A stretch of DNA of 64,000 bases, from NCBI GenBank assembly GCA_035358815.1, contig DAOPQC010000002.1, positions 53,550-117,549 on the forward strand. The letters run 5' to 3'. The position numbers were made by a program, and so were the translations under genes. Below the pieces are notes generated by a model. The model was given only the letters and a program-made list of their open reading frames with translations. It was not told the DNA's origin and searched no databases. Below, one piece after another: positions 1 to 11,994 of this stretch (position 1 is the stretch's first letter; each line of letters begins with the position of its first letter). This DNA is from Thermoanaerobaculales bacterium (GTDB lineage Bacteria; Acidobacteriota; Thermoanaerobaculia; Thermoanaerobaculales; Sulfomarinibacteraceae).

Positions 1-583
1 GGGTCACGAAGTTCTCGCCCCGCCGCGGCGACTCGTGGTTGAAGAGGATGCCGTTGGCGGCGAACATCCCGTACGCTTCGCGGAAGTTCACGGCGGCCCA
101 GAAGGAGTAGAGCTTGGCCACCGCGTAGGGCGAGCGGGGGTGGAACGGCGTCCGCTCGTTCTGCGGCGTCTCCTCGGCCTTCCCGAACAGCTCGGACGAC
201 GACGCCTGGTAGAGACGGGCCTCCGGCACCTTCCGCCGCACCGCCTCGAGCAGTCGCACGGTCCCGATCGCGGTGACGTCGCCGGTGTAGGTCGGCATCG
301 TGAACGAGATCCCGACGTGCGACTGGGCCGCCAGGTTGTAGACCTCCTGCGGGCGCACCGCGTCGACCACGCTGGTCAGCGACTCGGGGTCGCCGAGGTC
401 GCCGTAGTGCAGGAAGAAGCGGTCGCGCGTCGCCGGGTCGGCCCGCAGGTGGTCGATCCGGCCGCGGTTGAAGGTGGAGGCCCGGCGCACCACTCCGTGC
501 ACCTGGTAGCCCTTGGCGAGCAGGAGCTCGGCGAGGTACGAGCCGTCCTGCCCCGTGACGCCGGTGATCAAGGCTGTGCGCAT
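1..583 (-). CDS. gmd: GDP-mannose 4,6-dehydratase, 3' part missing
   Basis: This enzyme converts GDP-mannose to GDP-4-keto-6-deoxymannose, the first step towards GDP-fucose, rhamnose and related sugars for cell-surface glycans. The gene starts at ATG 581-583 and runs off the left edge, so only about 194 N-terminal residues are visible. The Rossmann motif TGVTGQDGSYL is at the start. It is followed by GVVRRASTFNRGRID, typical of Gmd. The SSSELFG serine motif and the catalytic YAVAKLYSF (YxxxK) motif come later, as in short-chain dehydrogenase/reductase nucleotide-sugar enzymes. It lies 42 bp downstream of guaB on the same strand and may be the last gene of secA-guaB-gmd. GTP made through GuaB would feed GDP-mannose synthesis, but that functional link is inference. 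Confidence 0.93.
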   Translation of the reverse strand, partial: MRTALITGVTGQDGSYLAELLLAKGYQVHGVVRRASTFNRGRIDHLRADPATRDRFFLHYGDLGDPESLTSVVDAVRPQEVYNLAAQSHVGISFTMPTYTGDVTAIGTVRLLEAVRRKVPEARLYQASSSELFGKAEETPQNERTPFHPRSPYAVAKLYSFWAAVNFREAYGMFAANGILFNHESPRRGENFVT

Positions 584-625
584 GTCGCGAAGTCTAGCAG
601 AGACAATCGGATAGTGAACCGACCG

Positions 626-2095
626 CTACCTGTCGGTGCGGTAGTTCGGCGCTTCCTTGGTGATCACCACGTCGTGCGCGTGCGACTCCTTGAGGCCGGC
701 CGCAGTCACCCGGATGAACCGGGACTTGGTGTGGAGCTCGGCGATGGAGGCGCAACCCGCCAGCCCCATACCGGCGCGCAGGCCCCCCACCAGCTGGGTG
801 AGCTGCCCCGCGAGCGGCCCCTTGTACGCGACCATGCCCTCGATCCCCTCCGGCACCAGCTTGGCGAGGTCCTCCCCCTCCTGGAAGTAGCGGTCGCGGG
901 AGCTGTCCGCCCCCTTCATGGCGCCCAGCGAGCCCATGCCGCGATAGGCCTTGAAGGTGCGGCCCTGGTAGAGGATCTGCTCGCCCGGCGACTCCTCGAC
1001 GCCGGCGAACAGCGAGCCGATCATCACCATGTCCGCGCCCGCCGCCAGCGCCTTGGTGATGTCGCCGGAGTAGCGGATGCCGCCGTCGGCGATCACCGGC
1101 ACCGAGTGCCGGTGCGCGACAGCCGCGCAGCCGGTGATGGCGGTGACCTGCGGCATGCCCGCACCGGTCACGACCCGCGTCGTGCAGATGGAGCCGGGCC
1201 CGATGCCCACCTTGATCGCGTCGACGCCGAGCGAGATGAGGTCCTCCGCGGCCTGCGGCGTGGCGATGTTGCCGACGATCAGGGGCACGCCCGGAAAGTC
1301 CTGCTTGATCCTGCGCGCCGCCTCGAGCACGCCCCGCGAGTGCGCGTGCGACGAGTCCAGGCAGAGCACGTCGACCTTGCGCTCGATGAGGGCCGCGCAG
1401 CGGTCGGCGAGGTCGCCGCCGACACCCACCGCGGCCGCGACCCTGAGCCGGCCGAGCTCGTCCTTGCTCGCGCTCGGGTACTCCTGGGCCTTCTTGATGT
1501 CCTTGACCGTGATCAGGCCCTTGAGGGTCCCCTCGGCGTCGACCACCAGCAGCTTCTCGATCCGGTGTTTGTGGAGCAGGGACTTGGCCTCGTCGAGGGT
1601 GGTGCCGACAGGAGCGGTCACCAGGTCGTCCTTGGTCATGAAGTCCGCGATCGGCCGGTCGAACTCGGTGCAGAACCTGAGGTCCCGGTTGGTCAGGATC
1701 CCCTTCAGCTGGCCGTGCTCGTCGACCACGGGCAGGCCGGAGATCTTGTAGGTCGCCATCACCTCGAGCGAGTCGCGCACCAGCCGGTCCGGGCGGATGG
1801 TGACCGGATCGACGATCATCCCCGACTCGGAGCGTTTCACCCGGTCCACCTGCTCGGCCTGCCGCTCGACGGCCATGTTCTTGTGGATCACGCCGATGCC
1901 GCCGTGCTGGGCCATGGCAATCGCCATCCCCGACTCGGTCACGGTGTCCATGGCGGCCGATGCGATCGGGAGCTGGAGGCTGATGCCGCGGGTCAGCCGC
2001 GTCGCCACGTCCACCTGGTTGGGGTGCACCTCGGAGCGCGTCGGGATCAACAGAACGTCGTCGAACGTCAGTCCGACCGGCAGGTCGCTCGCCAT
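626..2095 (-). CDS. guaB: Inosine-5'-monophosphate dehydrogenase
   Basis: IMP dehydrogenase oxidises IMP to XMP with NAD+, the committed step of guanine nucleotide synthesis in the cytoplasm. The 489-residue product has the TIM-barrel start LTFDDVLLIP, a pair of CBS domains at about residues 92-205, and the active-site loop GPGSICTTRVVTGAG with nucleophile Cys about 304. The flap motif YRGMGSLGAM follows. Length is normal for bacterial GuaB. The frame is open further upstream, but ATG 2093-2095 is preceded by GGGGAGG at good spacing and matches the family N-terminus. Only four bases separate this start from the secA stop, so co-transcription with secA is very likely. Confidence 0.97.
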   Translation of the reverse strand: MASDLPVGLTFDDVLLIPTRSEVHPNQVDVATRLTRGISLQLPIASAAMDTVTESGMAIAMAQHGGIGVIHKNMAVERQAEQVDRVKRSESGMIVDPVTIRPDRLVRDSLEVMATYKISGLPVVDEHGQLKGILTNRDLRFCTEFDRPIADFMTKDDLVTAPVGTTLDEAKSLLHKHRIEKLLVVDAEGTLKGLITVKDIKKAQEYPSASKDELGRLRVAAAVGVGGDLADRCAALIERKVDVLCLDSSHAHSRGVLEAARRIKQDFPGVPLIVGNIATPQAAEDLISLGVDAIKVGIGPGSICTTRVVTGAGMPQVTAITGCAAVAHRHSVPVIADGGIRYSGDITKALAAGADMVMIGSLFAGVEESPGEQILYQGRTFKAYRGMGSLGAMKGADSSRDRYFQEGEDLAKLVPEGIEGMVAYKGPLAGQLTQLVGGLRAGMGLAGCASIAELHTKSRFIRVTAAGLKESHAHDVVITKEAPNYRTDR

Positions 2096-2099
2096 TCCG

Positions 2100-4886
<2,787 letters not shown>

Positions 4887-5055
4887 GGCCACGTCCCGGC
4901 CCCGGACCGCCCGGCTGCCGACGGTGGGGATGTTCCATTCATGAAACAGCCGTGACCGCCTCGACATGCCCCGGCGAGGGGTTTCGGCAGCGTAGATGAT
5001 GCGGGCGGCGATTTCAACGCCGGGCCAGGCGACCGCGACGCGCGTCGTTCCATTC

Positions 5056-5146
5056 GGGAACGGGAACGGGAACGGGTACGGGAACGGGTACGGCGACTGG
5101 AGGGGCCTATCCCCTATTCCCTATCCCCTGGGTGGGAGGGCGGCGG
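5056..5146. repeat. G-rich hexamer tract plus GGGGATAGGG module
   Basis: The plus strand at 5056-5093 is a run of GGGAAC/GGGTAC hexamers, giving more than four G3 tracts with three-base loops, the canonical G-quadruplex pattern. The adjacent 5101-5146 carries, on the minus strand, a CCCAGGGGATAGGG-type module. That module begins directly after the stop codon of the M23 peptidase gene. Related two-part elements occur at 26830-26923, 33927-34032 and 41139-41345, so this is one copy of a dispersed family. Confidence 0.8.
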
Positions 5147-6028
5147 TCAGAACGCGTCGAGGATGTAGTACAGGGGGTTGACCGCCTCGCCGCTCTCGTG
5201 GACCTCGTAGTGCAGGTGAGGGCCGGTCGAACGGCCGGTGCTTCCGACCGCCCCGATCGTATCGCCGCGCCGGACCTCTTCCCCGGGGTCGACGCTGATG
5301 CTGTCGAGATGGCCGTACACCGTGACGTAGCCGAGCCCGTGCGCGATCCGGATCGTCCTGCCGAGGTCCCCGTCGCGACCCGTGAAGACGACCACCCCGT
5401 CCGCCGGCGCGATGACCGGCGTGCCGCGCCGGGCCGAGATGTCGAGGCCACGATGGAAGGCGTGCCGCCCGTTGACCGGGTCGCGCCGCCCGCCGTAACC
5501 ATCAGTCATCAGCCCCATCACGGGCGCGATCGACGGCGTCGCCGACCACACCTGCTCGCGGTGGGCCAGCGCCTTCTCGACCTCCTCGAGCTGGCTCGCG
5601 ATCCAGTCTCCCTGGATCCTGAGCACCTCCGGGGTCTCGGGCACCCGATCGTAGCCACCGCCGGCGCCGAAGCGGTCGGCGGGGACGGCCTGGTGGCCCG
5701 GCCCCTCGAACGGCGTTTCCATGCCGGCCGCGAGCGCCAGCTCGGCCGCCTGCTCCTCGAACTCGTCGAGCCGGCCCTGGACCTCGGCAATGGTCTGCGC
5801 CAGCCGCTCGTTCACCGCGGCCAGCTCCCTGTTCTGGGAGCGCAGCAGCCGCACCTCCGACCGGCGCGTGACCGCGCCGCCGGTGACGGACACCGCGAGC
5901 ACCGACACCAGGACCGCGAGAGCGCATCCGATCGCCGTGAGAATGAGAGCTCGTGTTGAGAAGGAGAACTTGAAGAACTTGGCTTGGCTGTGGGGGACGA
6001 CGATCACCGTGTTCAGCCGTCGGGCCAT
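5147..6028 (-). CDS. Membrane-anchored M23 (LytM) family metallopeptidase
   Basis: This is a putative peptidoglycan endopeptidase, or an activator of amidases, acting in the periplasm. The 293-residue product starts MARRLNTVIVVPHSQAKFFKF. It has one membrane segment at about residues 28-50, then a heptad-like coiled coil at about 60-110. The C-terminal M23 domain shows the zinc-ligand motif HxxxD (HRGLD) and the HLHYE motif, with GVVVFTGRDG and GYGHxD-like strands between them. This anchor, coiled coil and LytM order is the one seen in EnvC/MepM-like proteins. ATG 6026-6028 is preceded by AGGGGGGACGAGGAG. The frame is open further upstream without a better start. It lies upstream of secA on the same strand, separated by a repeat element, so it is probably its own unit. 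Confidence 0.93.
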   Translation of the reverse strand: MARRLNTVIVVPHSQAKFFKFSFSTRALILTAIGCALAVLVSVLAVSVTGGAVTRRSEVRLLRSQNRELAAVNERLAQTIAEVQGRLDEFEEQAAELALAAGMETPFEGPGHQAVPADRFGAGGGYDRVPETPEVLRIQGDWIASQLEEVEKALAHREQVWSATPSIAPVMGLMTDGYGGRRDPVNGRHAFHRGLDISARRGTPVIAPADGVVVFTGRDGDLGRTIRIAHGLGYVTVYGHLDSISVDPGEEVRRGDTIGAVGSTGRSTGPHLHYEVHESGEAVNPLYYILDAF

Positions 6029-6237
6029 GCTCCTCGTCCCCCCTCGATTTGGAGTGCCCACGTCCGTGGACGTATCGCTCGCGGATTCTGCCACCCTCGA
6101 GCGACGGTGTCAATTCCCGGCCGGATTCGTACACCCCGGCGCTGCGGCCTTGTGACCGATGTCAATCAACCCGTTCAACTTGGGCGCTTGGCCTGAGCCC
6201 GCACCGGGGCCGTGCAGGGTGCTGGACGGCGGCCGCC

Positions 6238-8676
6238 TCAGCCGGGCTCGTCGCCGGCGTCGCCGGCCCCGTCGCCCGCCGCCGCGCCGGCGCCCCGGTC
6301 AGGGCCCTTCGCAGCGGCCCGCATCAGCTCCGCCATCTCCTCGAGCCGGCGCTGGCACCTGTCGTAGACGCTGCCCTCGGACCACCCGCCCCGGTCCTCC
6401 CACTGCCCGGCCGGCAGCCCTGTCAGCAGCTCGATCCCCTGCTCGATCGTCGCCACCTCCCAGATGTGGAAGCGGCCTGCCGACACCGCGTCGACCACGT
6501 CACGGTCGAGGTGCAGGTCGGCGACGTTGGCGACCGGCACCAGGACCCCCTGGGTGCTCGTCAGGCCGCGGCTCGCGCAGACCCGGAAGAACCCCTCGAC
6601 CTTCTCGTTGACGCCGCCGATCGCCTGCACCTGGCCGTGCTGATCGACCGAGCCGGTCACCGCCAGGTCCTGGCGGATCGGGACCCCGGACAGCGCGGAC
6701 AGGATGGCGTAGATCTCGGTCGAGGAGGCGGAGTCGCCGTCGATCCCTCCGTACGACTGCTCGAACGTGATCGAGCACCCCATGGTGAGCGGGACCCGCC
6801 GGGCAAACGTCCCCCTCAGATACCCGGTGAGGATGCTCACCCCCTTGTCATGGGTGGGGCCTGACAGCCCGGCCTGGCGCTCGATGTTGATCACCCCCTC
6901 CCGCCCGAGGCCGACCTGGGCGGTGATCCGCGTCGGGTTGCCGAAGCGGTGGTGCCCGAGGTCGTAGACCGCGAGCCCGTTGAGCTGGCCGACTTTCGCC
7001 CCCTCGGTCTCGACCCGGATGATGCCGTCGGCGATCAGGTCATGGGTCCGGTCCTCCGTGAGCCCGTGACGGCGCTCGTAGGCCTCGCGTGCGGCGGCGA
7101 CGTGGTCGGCGCCGATCTGCTCTCCGCCCGCGCGCCGCGCCAGGTGCGAGGCCTCGCGCTGCAGGTCGGCGAGGTCGGAGAAGCGGCTCGAGAAGCGGCG
7201 GTGCCAGCGCCCCTGCCGCACCGCCTCCTCGAGCATGGCGATCATGCCGGAGCGGTCCATCGGCAGCAGGTCCTCCTCGATCGCAACCTTGCGCAGGACC
7301 GACAGCACGTCCCGCGCGTGGGCGAGCGTGGTGGGCATGACCGAGTCGAAGTCGGCGAGCACCTTGAACACCTTCGAGAAATCAGAGTCGTAGCGGTAGA
7401 GCAGGTCGTAGATGCTGCGGTCGCCGATCACCACGACCTTGACGTCGAGGGGGACCGGCTCCGGCTTGAGCGCGCTAGCCCCGAGCACCAGGCTCTCCAG
7501 CGACTGGATCTGGACTCGCCGGAACTTGAGGGCGCGCTTGAGCCCGGGCCACACCCGCGGCTCGAGCAGCAGGTCCTCCGCGTTGAGCACCAGGAAGCCG
7601 CCGTTGGCCCGCAGCAGCGAGCCGGCGCGGATCTTGAGGAACGACGAGACGACCTCGCCCGAGGCGGTGATCGACCGCTCGATGGTGCCGAACACGTTGG
7701 TGTAGGTGGGCTCGGTCTCGAGCACGACCGGCAGCCCCTTGACGTCCGCGTTGTCCACCGCCAGGTTCACCCGCCAGCGCAGGAACGGGTCCTCGACCTC
7801 GCCTTCGGGGGCGAACAGGTCGAGGTGGTCCATCAGATCATCGCGGAGCGCCGCGAGGTAGGGCTCGACCCGCGGATCGCCCACCACCCTGCGGACCTGG
7901 TTGACCGAGTCGGCGAAGGTCGGCGCGAGCAGGTCGCGGCGCGTCTCCTCGAGCCGCTGCTGGCCCTTGCGCCGGAGGTCGGCGACGTCCTGGAACACGT
8001 CCTGCAGCCGCTCGGTGAGCCGCGAGTGATGGTCCGCGATCCGCTGCAGCTCGCCGTCGGGAATCGGGGCCCCCTCGGACGCCTTGCTGAGCTCCTCCAG
8101 GGGCGTCGGGCGGTCGCCGACGACGGGCACGATCTCGGGACGGGTGATCGGGCCGGCCTGGACCTGGACCAGGAGGAAGCCGGCCTCCTTGACCTCCTTC
8201 TCGAAGCCCTCCACCAGCTCCCGTTCCCGCTGCTGGAGGTCGGCGACGGCCCGCTCCAGGCGGCGGCGGAACTCCTTGGCGCCCAGGATCGCCGGCAGGT
8301 TGGCGGACAGCTCCCGAACCAGGCCTTCCATGGCCTGCTTGAAGCGCCGGCCGGCACCGGCGCGCAGGAACACCACCGACGGCTCCTCCGGCGTCCTGAA
8401 GTTGTGGACGAAGCAGACGTCGTCCGGGCCCTCGGCGTCGCTGGCCAGCTGGCCGAGGAAACGGCTGATCGTGGTCAGGCGCCCGGTTCCGGAGAGGCCG
8501 GTGACGAAGACGTTGTAGCCGATGCTCTCCACTGCCAGCCCGAAAGCGATCGCGTCGACCGCCCGGTCCTGGCCGACGATCGTGCTCGCCGGCTCGATCT
8601 CCAGGGAGCTCTGCCACGGCAGCCACTCCTGCGGGCATCGCCACGCCAGCTCGTCGACTGAAAGCTCTCGGGCCAT
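6238..8676 (-). CDS. Lon-like ATP-dependent protease (AAA_32 / Lon C-terminal domain)
   Basis: An 812-residue ATPase-protease of the Lon-related family with an AAA_32-type N-terminal region rather than the classical LAN domain. It probably degrades misfolded or regulatory proteins. The nucleotide-binding loop reads GLSGTGRL (about residues 60-67), with Arg where Walker A usually has Lys. A long coiled coil is inserted at about 130-240, as expected for this subfamily. The Lon catalytic dyad is clear: Ser about 649 in DGDSASS and Lys about 692 in GGVNEKVEG, with the typical 43-residue spacing. The start ATG 8674-8676 has GAAGGGGGGG just upstream. The C-terminal 25 residues are Ala/Gly-rich and disordered. 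It stands apart from the M23 gene by about 210 bp and from the RND gene by about 130 bp. Confidence 0.93.
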   Translation of the reverse strand: MARELSVDELAWRCPQEWLPWQSSLEIEPASTIVGQDRAVDAIAFGLAVESIGYNVFVTGLSGTGRLTTISRFLGQLASDAEGPDDVCFVHNFRTPEEPSVVFLRAGAGRRFKQAMEGLVRELSANLPAILGAKEFRRRLERAVADLQQRERELVEGFEKEVKEAGFLLVQVQAGPITRPEIVPVVGDRPTPLEELSKASEGAPIPDGELQRIADHHSRLTERLQDVFQDVADLRRKGQQRLEETRRDLLAPTFADSVNQVRRVVGDPRVEPYLAALRDDLMDHLDLFAPEGEVEDPFLRWRVNLAVDNADVKGLPVVLETEPTYTNVFGTIERSITASGEVVSSFLKIRAGSLLRANGGFLVLNAEDLLLEPRVWPGLKRALKFRRVQIQSLESLVLGASALKPEPVPLDVKVVVIGDRSIYDLLYRYDSDFSKVFKVLADFDSVMPTTLAHARDVLSVLRKVAIEEDLLPMDRSGMIAMLEEAVRQGRWHRRFSSRFSDLADLQREASHLARRAGGEQIGADHVAAAREAYERRHGLTEDRTHDLIADGIIRVETEGAKVGQLNGLAVYDLGHHRFGNPTRITAQVGLGREGVINIERQAGLSGPTHDKGVSILTGYLRGTFARRVPLTMGCSITFEQSYGGIDGDSASSTEIYAILSALSGVPIRQDLAVTGSVDQHGQVQAIGGVNEKVEGFFRVCASRGLTSTQGVLVPVANVADLHLDRDVVDAVSAGRFHIWEVATIEQGIELLTGLPAGQWEDRGGWSEGSVYDRCQRRLEEMAELMRAAAKGPDRGAGAAAGDGAGDAGDEPG

Positions 8677-8803
8677 GGCCCCCCCTTCGTGCGCCCAGGT
8701 CGCAGCGGCGGGCGCGGTCACTCCGAGTATATGCGGGCCCGGCCGCGCCGCCGCGCGCCACGCTGCCGCCGCAGCGCGGCCGCGATCGTCGGCCGGGACC
8801 GGC

Positions 8804-11311
8804 TCACCTGCGCAGCCGGGCCAGGATCGCCGGCAGCAGCGTGACGCTGGCCAGCGCCGAGAACGCGGCACCCAGGATCGCTGCCACCCCGACCGAGCGG
8901 AGCCCCGGGAAGTGTGACAGCACCAGCGACCCGAATCCGGCCACCGTGGTCAGCGCGGCGACCGCGATCGCCTTCGAGGTCTCGGCGAGCGCGTCAGGAT
9001 CGGCGCCCGCCTCCGTCCACCGGTGGAGCAGGTGAATGCCGTAGTCGACGCCGATCCCGATGACCATCGTCATCACGAAGATGTTCATGAAGTTGACCTG
9101 GACTCCGAGCGCCGCCATCGCGCCCAGCATCCAGATCAGCCCTGCCCCCAGCGGGGCGAGCGCGAGCAGCGCCTTGCGGTGGCTGCCCAGATCGGCCCAC
9201 ATCAGCAGGTACACGGCGAGCGCCCCCAGCAGCGCGGCGCGCGCCGCATCGCTCCACACGATCCGGCGCAGCTCGGCCGACACCCCGACCGTGGAGGCCA
9301 GCACCGCCCAGTCGTGGCGAGCCGCGAGCTCCGCCAGCGCTGGTGGAACCTGCCGCCGCCAGCGGTCGGAAGGCGTGTAGCAGTAGATCACGGTCGACAC
9401 GCCCCCGGGGAAGTCGGCGACGTAGCGGTTGGCGACGCTCTCCAGAGCGGTCCCCTTGAGGTCGGAGACTGACAGCGGAGCGCCGACCCGCAGCGCGGCG
9501 GCGAGGTGCCGGATGCCCTCGTCGAACGCCACCGGGTTGAGCCCGGCGTCGCGGAACGCCGTCGCCAGCCTGCCCTCAACACCCTCGAGCCGGTGGCGGG
9601 CCGCCGCCAGCCGGTCGATGACCAGCCGCTGCTCCGCCTCCGAGGGGACGAGCTTGGCGATGGTGTCGATGCTCGCGAGGGTCTCGCCGTCCACCATGGC
9701 CTCGAGCTCGGGCAGGATCTCGCGCGCCCTGGCCATCGCCTCGAACTCGTCCCGGCCGTCGACCCGGATCATGATCGGCGTGAACCGCAGCCCGAAGGAC
9801 TGCATCACCTCGGTCCGCAGCGCGCTGCCGCGGTTGTCGGGCGAGCGCAGGTTCTGGATGTCGTCGTCGTAGCTCAGCCGGAACGCCGCCGCGCCGAGGG
9901 CCACCGTCAGCAGCACCGCCACGGCGACCGTCGCGCGCGGCCGGGAGAGCGCCGCCCGACACAGCCGGTCCGAACCGAACGAGTGGAGGGAGAGCTTGGG
10001 GATCTCGGCGCGCCGGCCGTAGAAGATCGTCAGCAGCGCCGGCAGCAGCAGGAAGACCGATGCCGCCAGCAGCAGGATGCCGGTCCCGGTCAGCAGCCCG
10101 AGCTCGGAGAGGCCCGCGAAGTCGGTGAACAGGAAGGCGTAGAAGGTCGCCGTGGTGGTGGCGCCGCCGAGCAGGACGCCGATGCCGGTCTGGCGCCCGA
10201 TCGCGTCGAGGGCCTGGCCGTGGCTCTGCCCCTGCTGCCGCTCCTCGACGTAGCGGCCGTAGAGCACGATCACGTAGTCGATCCCGAGCCCGATCAGGAG
10301 GGCGCCGGTGGCCGAGGTCAGGGAGTTGAGCCGGCCCAGCGCGAGCGCCACGAACACCACCGCCAGGCCGAGGCCGGTGACCATCGGGACGATCGCGAAC
10401 AGGAGGGCCGCCGGCCGGCGGAAGGCGATCAGGAACATCAGCAGCACCGCGGTCAGCGTGGACACGATCTGGGTCACCGCGTCGCTGGTGATGAGCCGGC
10501 TGTCCTCGAGCGCAATCGCGTAGCCCCCGGTGAACTCGACCGCCGGCGGCGGGCCGGTCCACCCGTCGGCGGCCCACGCCTGAGACGCCCGGGAGACCCG
10601 CTCGGCGAGCCCGGCCTCCAGGAGCCGATCGAAGTCCAGGTCCTGGGCCGGTCCGGCCGGCCGGGCCACCATCAGCAGCATCCGTCGCTGCCGGTCGATC
10701 AGGCATCCCGTCTCCGGATCAACCGTCACGCCCACGCCGCCGAACCGCGCCCGGGCGATGATCCCGTGCAGCAGGCCCATCGGGTCGACCCTGAGGAACT
10801 CCTTGGTCACCATGCTCTGGGGCGCCAGCAGCGCCCCCTGGATGCGGGCGGCCTCGGCCGGGAGAGCCTCCTCGTCGAGCCGATCGATCAGGCGGTCGAC
10901 CTGACGCTCGTCGAGGAACAGGGTGGCCCGGTCGAGCAGCGGCGCCGCCAGCCCTGCCCCGCGCTCGACCCGGTACGTCACCCAGTCGATCTGGTCCCAG
11001 TCATCGAGCTCCCGGGCGAACCGGTCGGCGAAGTCGAGCACTCCCTGGAGGTCGGCCCCGTCCCCGATCCGCACCACCACCAGTAGGGTGTCGACCGATC
11101 CGAAGCGCTCGATCGTGGAGGTGAACGCCTCGACGACCGGGTTGTTGCGCGGCACCAGGGACAGGATGTCGGTCTCCACGTCGACGCGCGTCGCGAGCAG
11201 ACCGGCGACGATGCATGCCACGACCGCTCCGGCCACCACCGCACGCGGGTGGCGCCCCCCCAGCCGGACCATGGCGAGAGGGAGCCGCCGCGGAAGCAGC
11301 CCGCCCTTCAT
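8804..11311 (-). CDS. RND/MMPL family exporter (HpnN-like)
   Basis: An 835-residue inner-membrane transporter with the duplicated RND layout: one membrane helix, a periplasmic domain, then five helices, and the same again. The first periplasmic domain begins ETDILSLVPRNNPVVEAF, typical of the MMPL group that exports lipids or hopanoids. Charged transmembrane residues typical of proton relay appear in GIGVDYGIHLLHR near the C-terminus and in GLGIDYVIVLYGR in the first half. The start ATG 11309-11311 follows GGGGACA and lies 11 bp after the pgsA stop, so the two genes are probably co-transcribed. A cargo that is a lipid or lipid-linked molecule is inferred from family and neighbour. A second, unrelated-locus MMPL gene lies at 50592-52754. 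Confidence 0.88.
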   Translation of the reverse strand: MKGGLLPRRLPLAMVRLGGRHPRAVVAGAVVACIVAGLLATRVDVETDILSLVPRNNPVVEAFTSTIERFGSVDTLLVVVRIGDGADLQGVLDFADRFARELDDWDQIDWVTYRVERGAGLAAPLLDRATLFLDERQVDRLIDRLDEEALPAEAARIQGALLAPQSMVTKEFLRVDPMGLLHGIIARARFGGVGVTVDPETGCLIDRQRRMLLMVARPAGPAQDLDFDRLLEAGLAERVSRASQAWAADGWTGPPPAVEFTGGYAIALEDSRLITSDAVTQIVSTLTAVLLMFLIAFRRPAALLFAIVPMVTGLGLAVVFVALALGRLNSLTSATGALLIGLGIDYVIVLYGRYVEERQQGQSHGQALDAIGRQTGIGVLLGGATTTATFYAFLFTDFAGLSELGLLTGTGILLLAASVFLLLPALLTIFYGRRAEIPKLSLHSFGSDRLCRAALSRPRATVAVAVLLTVALGAAAFRLSYDDDIQNLRSPDNRGSALRTEVMQSFGLRFTPIMIRVDGRDEFEAMARAREILPELEAMVDGETLASIDTIAKLVPSEAEQRLVIDRLAAARHRLEGVEGRLATAFRDAGLNPVAFDEGIRHLAAALRVGAPLSVSDLKGTALESVANRYVADFPGGVSTVIYCYTPSDRWRRQVPPALAELAARHDWAVLASTVGVSAELRRIVWSDAARAALLGALAVYLLMWADLGSHRKALLALAPLGAGLIWMLGAMAALGVQVNFMNIFVMTMVIGIGVDYGIHLLHRWTEAGADPDALAETSKAIAVAALTTVAGFGSLVLSHFPGLRSVGVAAILGAAFSALASVTLLPAILARLRR

Positions 11312-11322
11312 TGTCCCCACCA

Positions 11323-11856
11323 CTACCGGGCCACGACCAGCCGGTTCTGCCAGAAGTAGACGACCATCGAGATCACGGTGAGCGCGAGCGCGACCCACAG
11401 CGCGACCTCCGCCAGCGGCCCCCACGCCGGGTACCGGAGCGAGAAGATCAGCAGCGAGACCGCCACCACCTGGCTCGTGGTCTTGGCCTTGCCGAGGCGG
11501 TTGGCCCCGATCGCGATCCCGCGCTCGAGCGCGACCATCCGCAGGCCGGTGACCGCGAACTCACGCGCGATGATCAGGAACACCATCCACGCCGGCGCGG
11601 CGCCGAGCTCGGCGAGCGAGATGAAGGCGCCGCTCATCAGGAGCTTGTCGGCGATCGGGTCGAGCATCGCCCCGGTCGTGGTGATCCGGTTGGTGCGGCG
11701 GGCTATAATCCCGTCCAGGATGTCGGTGACCGCCGCCAGGAGGAAGATGGCCAGGCCCCACAGCTCCTTCTCCGGGAACTCGGTCAGCAGCACCACGACC
11801 AGCACCGGCGCCAGGAAGATCCGGAAGACGGTGAGGCTGTTGGGCACATTCCACAT
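11323..11856 (-). CDS. pgsA: CDP-diacylglycerol--glycerol-3-phosphate 3-phosphatidyltransferase
   Basis: This enzyme makes phosphatidylglycerol phosphate from CDP-diacylglycerol and glycerol-3-phosphate at the inner membrane. The 178-residue product begins MWNVPNSLTVFRI. It carries a perfect CDP-alcohol phosphotransferase signature, DG-x2-AR-x8-G-x3-D-x3-D, starting at DGIIARRTNRITTTG. It has about four to five membrane helices and the usual family length. ATG 11854-11856 is preceded by GGGAGA; the longer upstream frame has no family support. It is first in a two-gene unit with the RND exporter and is divergent from the polysaccharide deacetylase. Confidence 0.95.
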   Translation of the reverse strand: MWNVPNSLTVFRIFLAPVLVVVLLTEFPEKELWGLAIFLLAAVTDILDGIIARRTNRITTTGAMLDPIADKLLMSGAFISLAELGAAPAWMVFLIIAREFAVTGLRMVALERGIAIGANRLGKAKTTSQVVAVSLLIFSLRYPAWGPLAEVALWVALALTVISMVVYFWQNRLVVAR

Positions 11857-11994
11857 CACGGGTCTCCCTTCGCTGCGCCGACCAGCAGAGCGCTCGACCG
11901 CCCGGTGTCCAGGGGGCACTTTCCGGCACGCCAATTCTAGCGGTCCCCCACGGCGCCGTCACCACGGCCCTGCCGTCCGCCTCCACCCGCGGTG

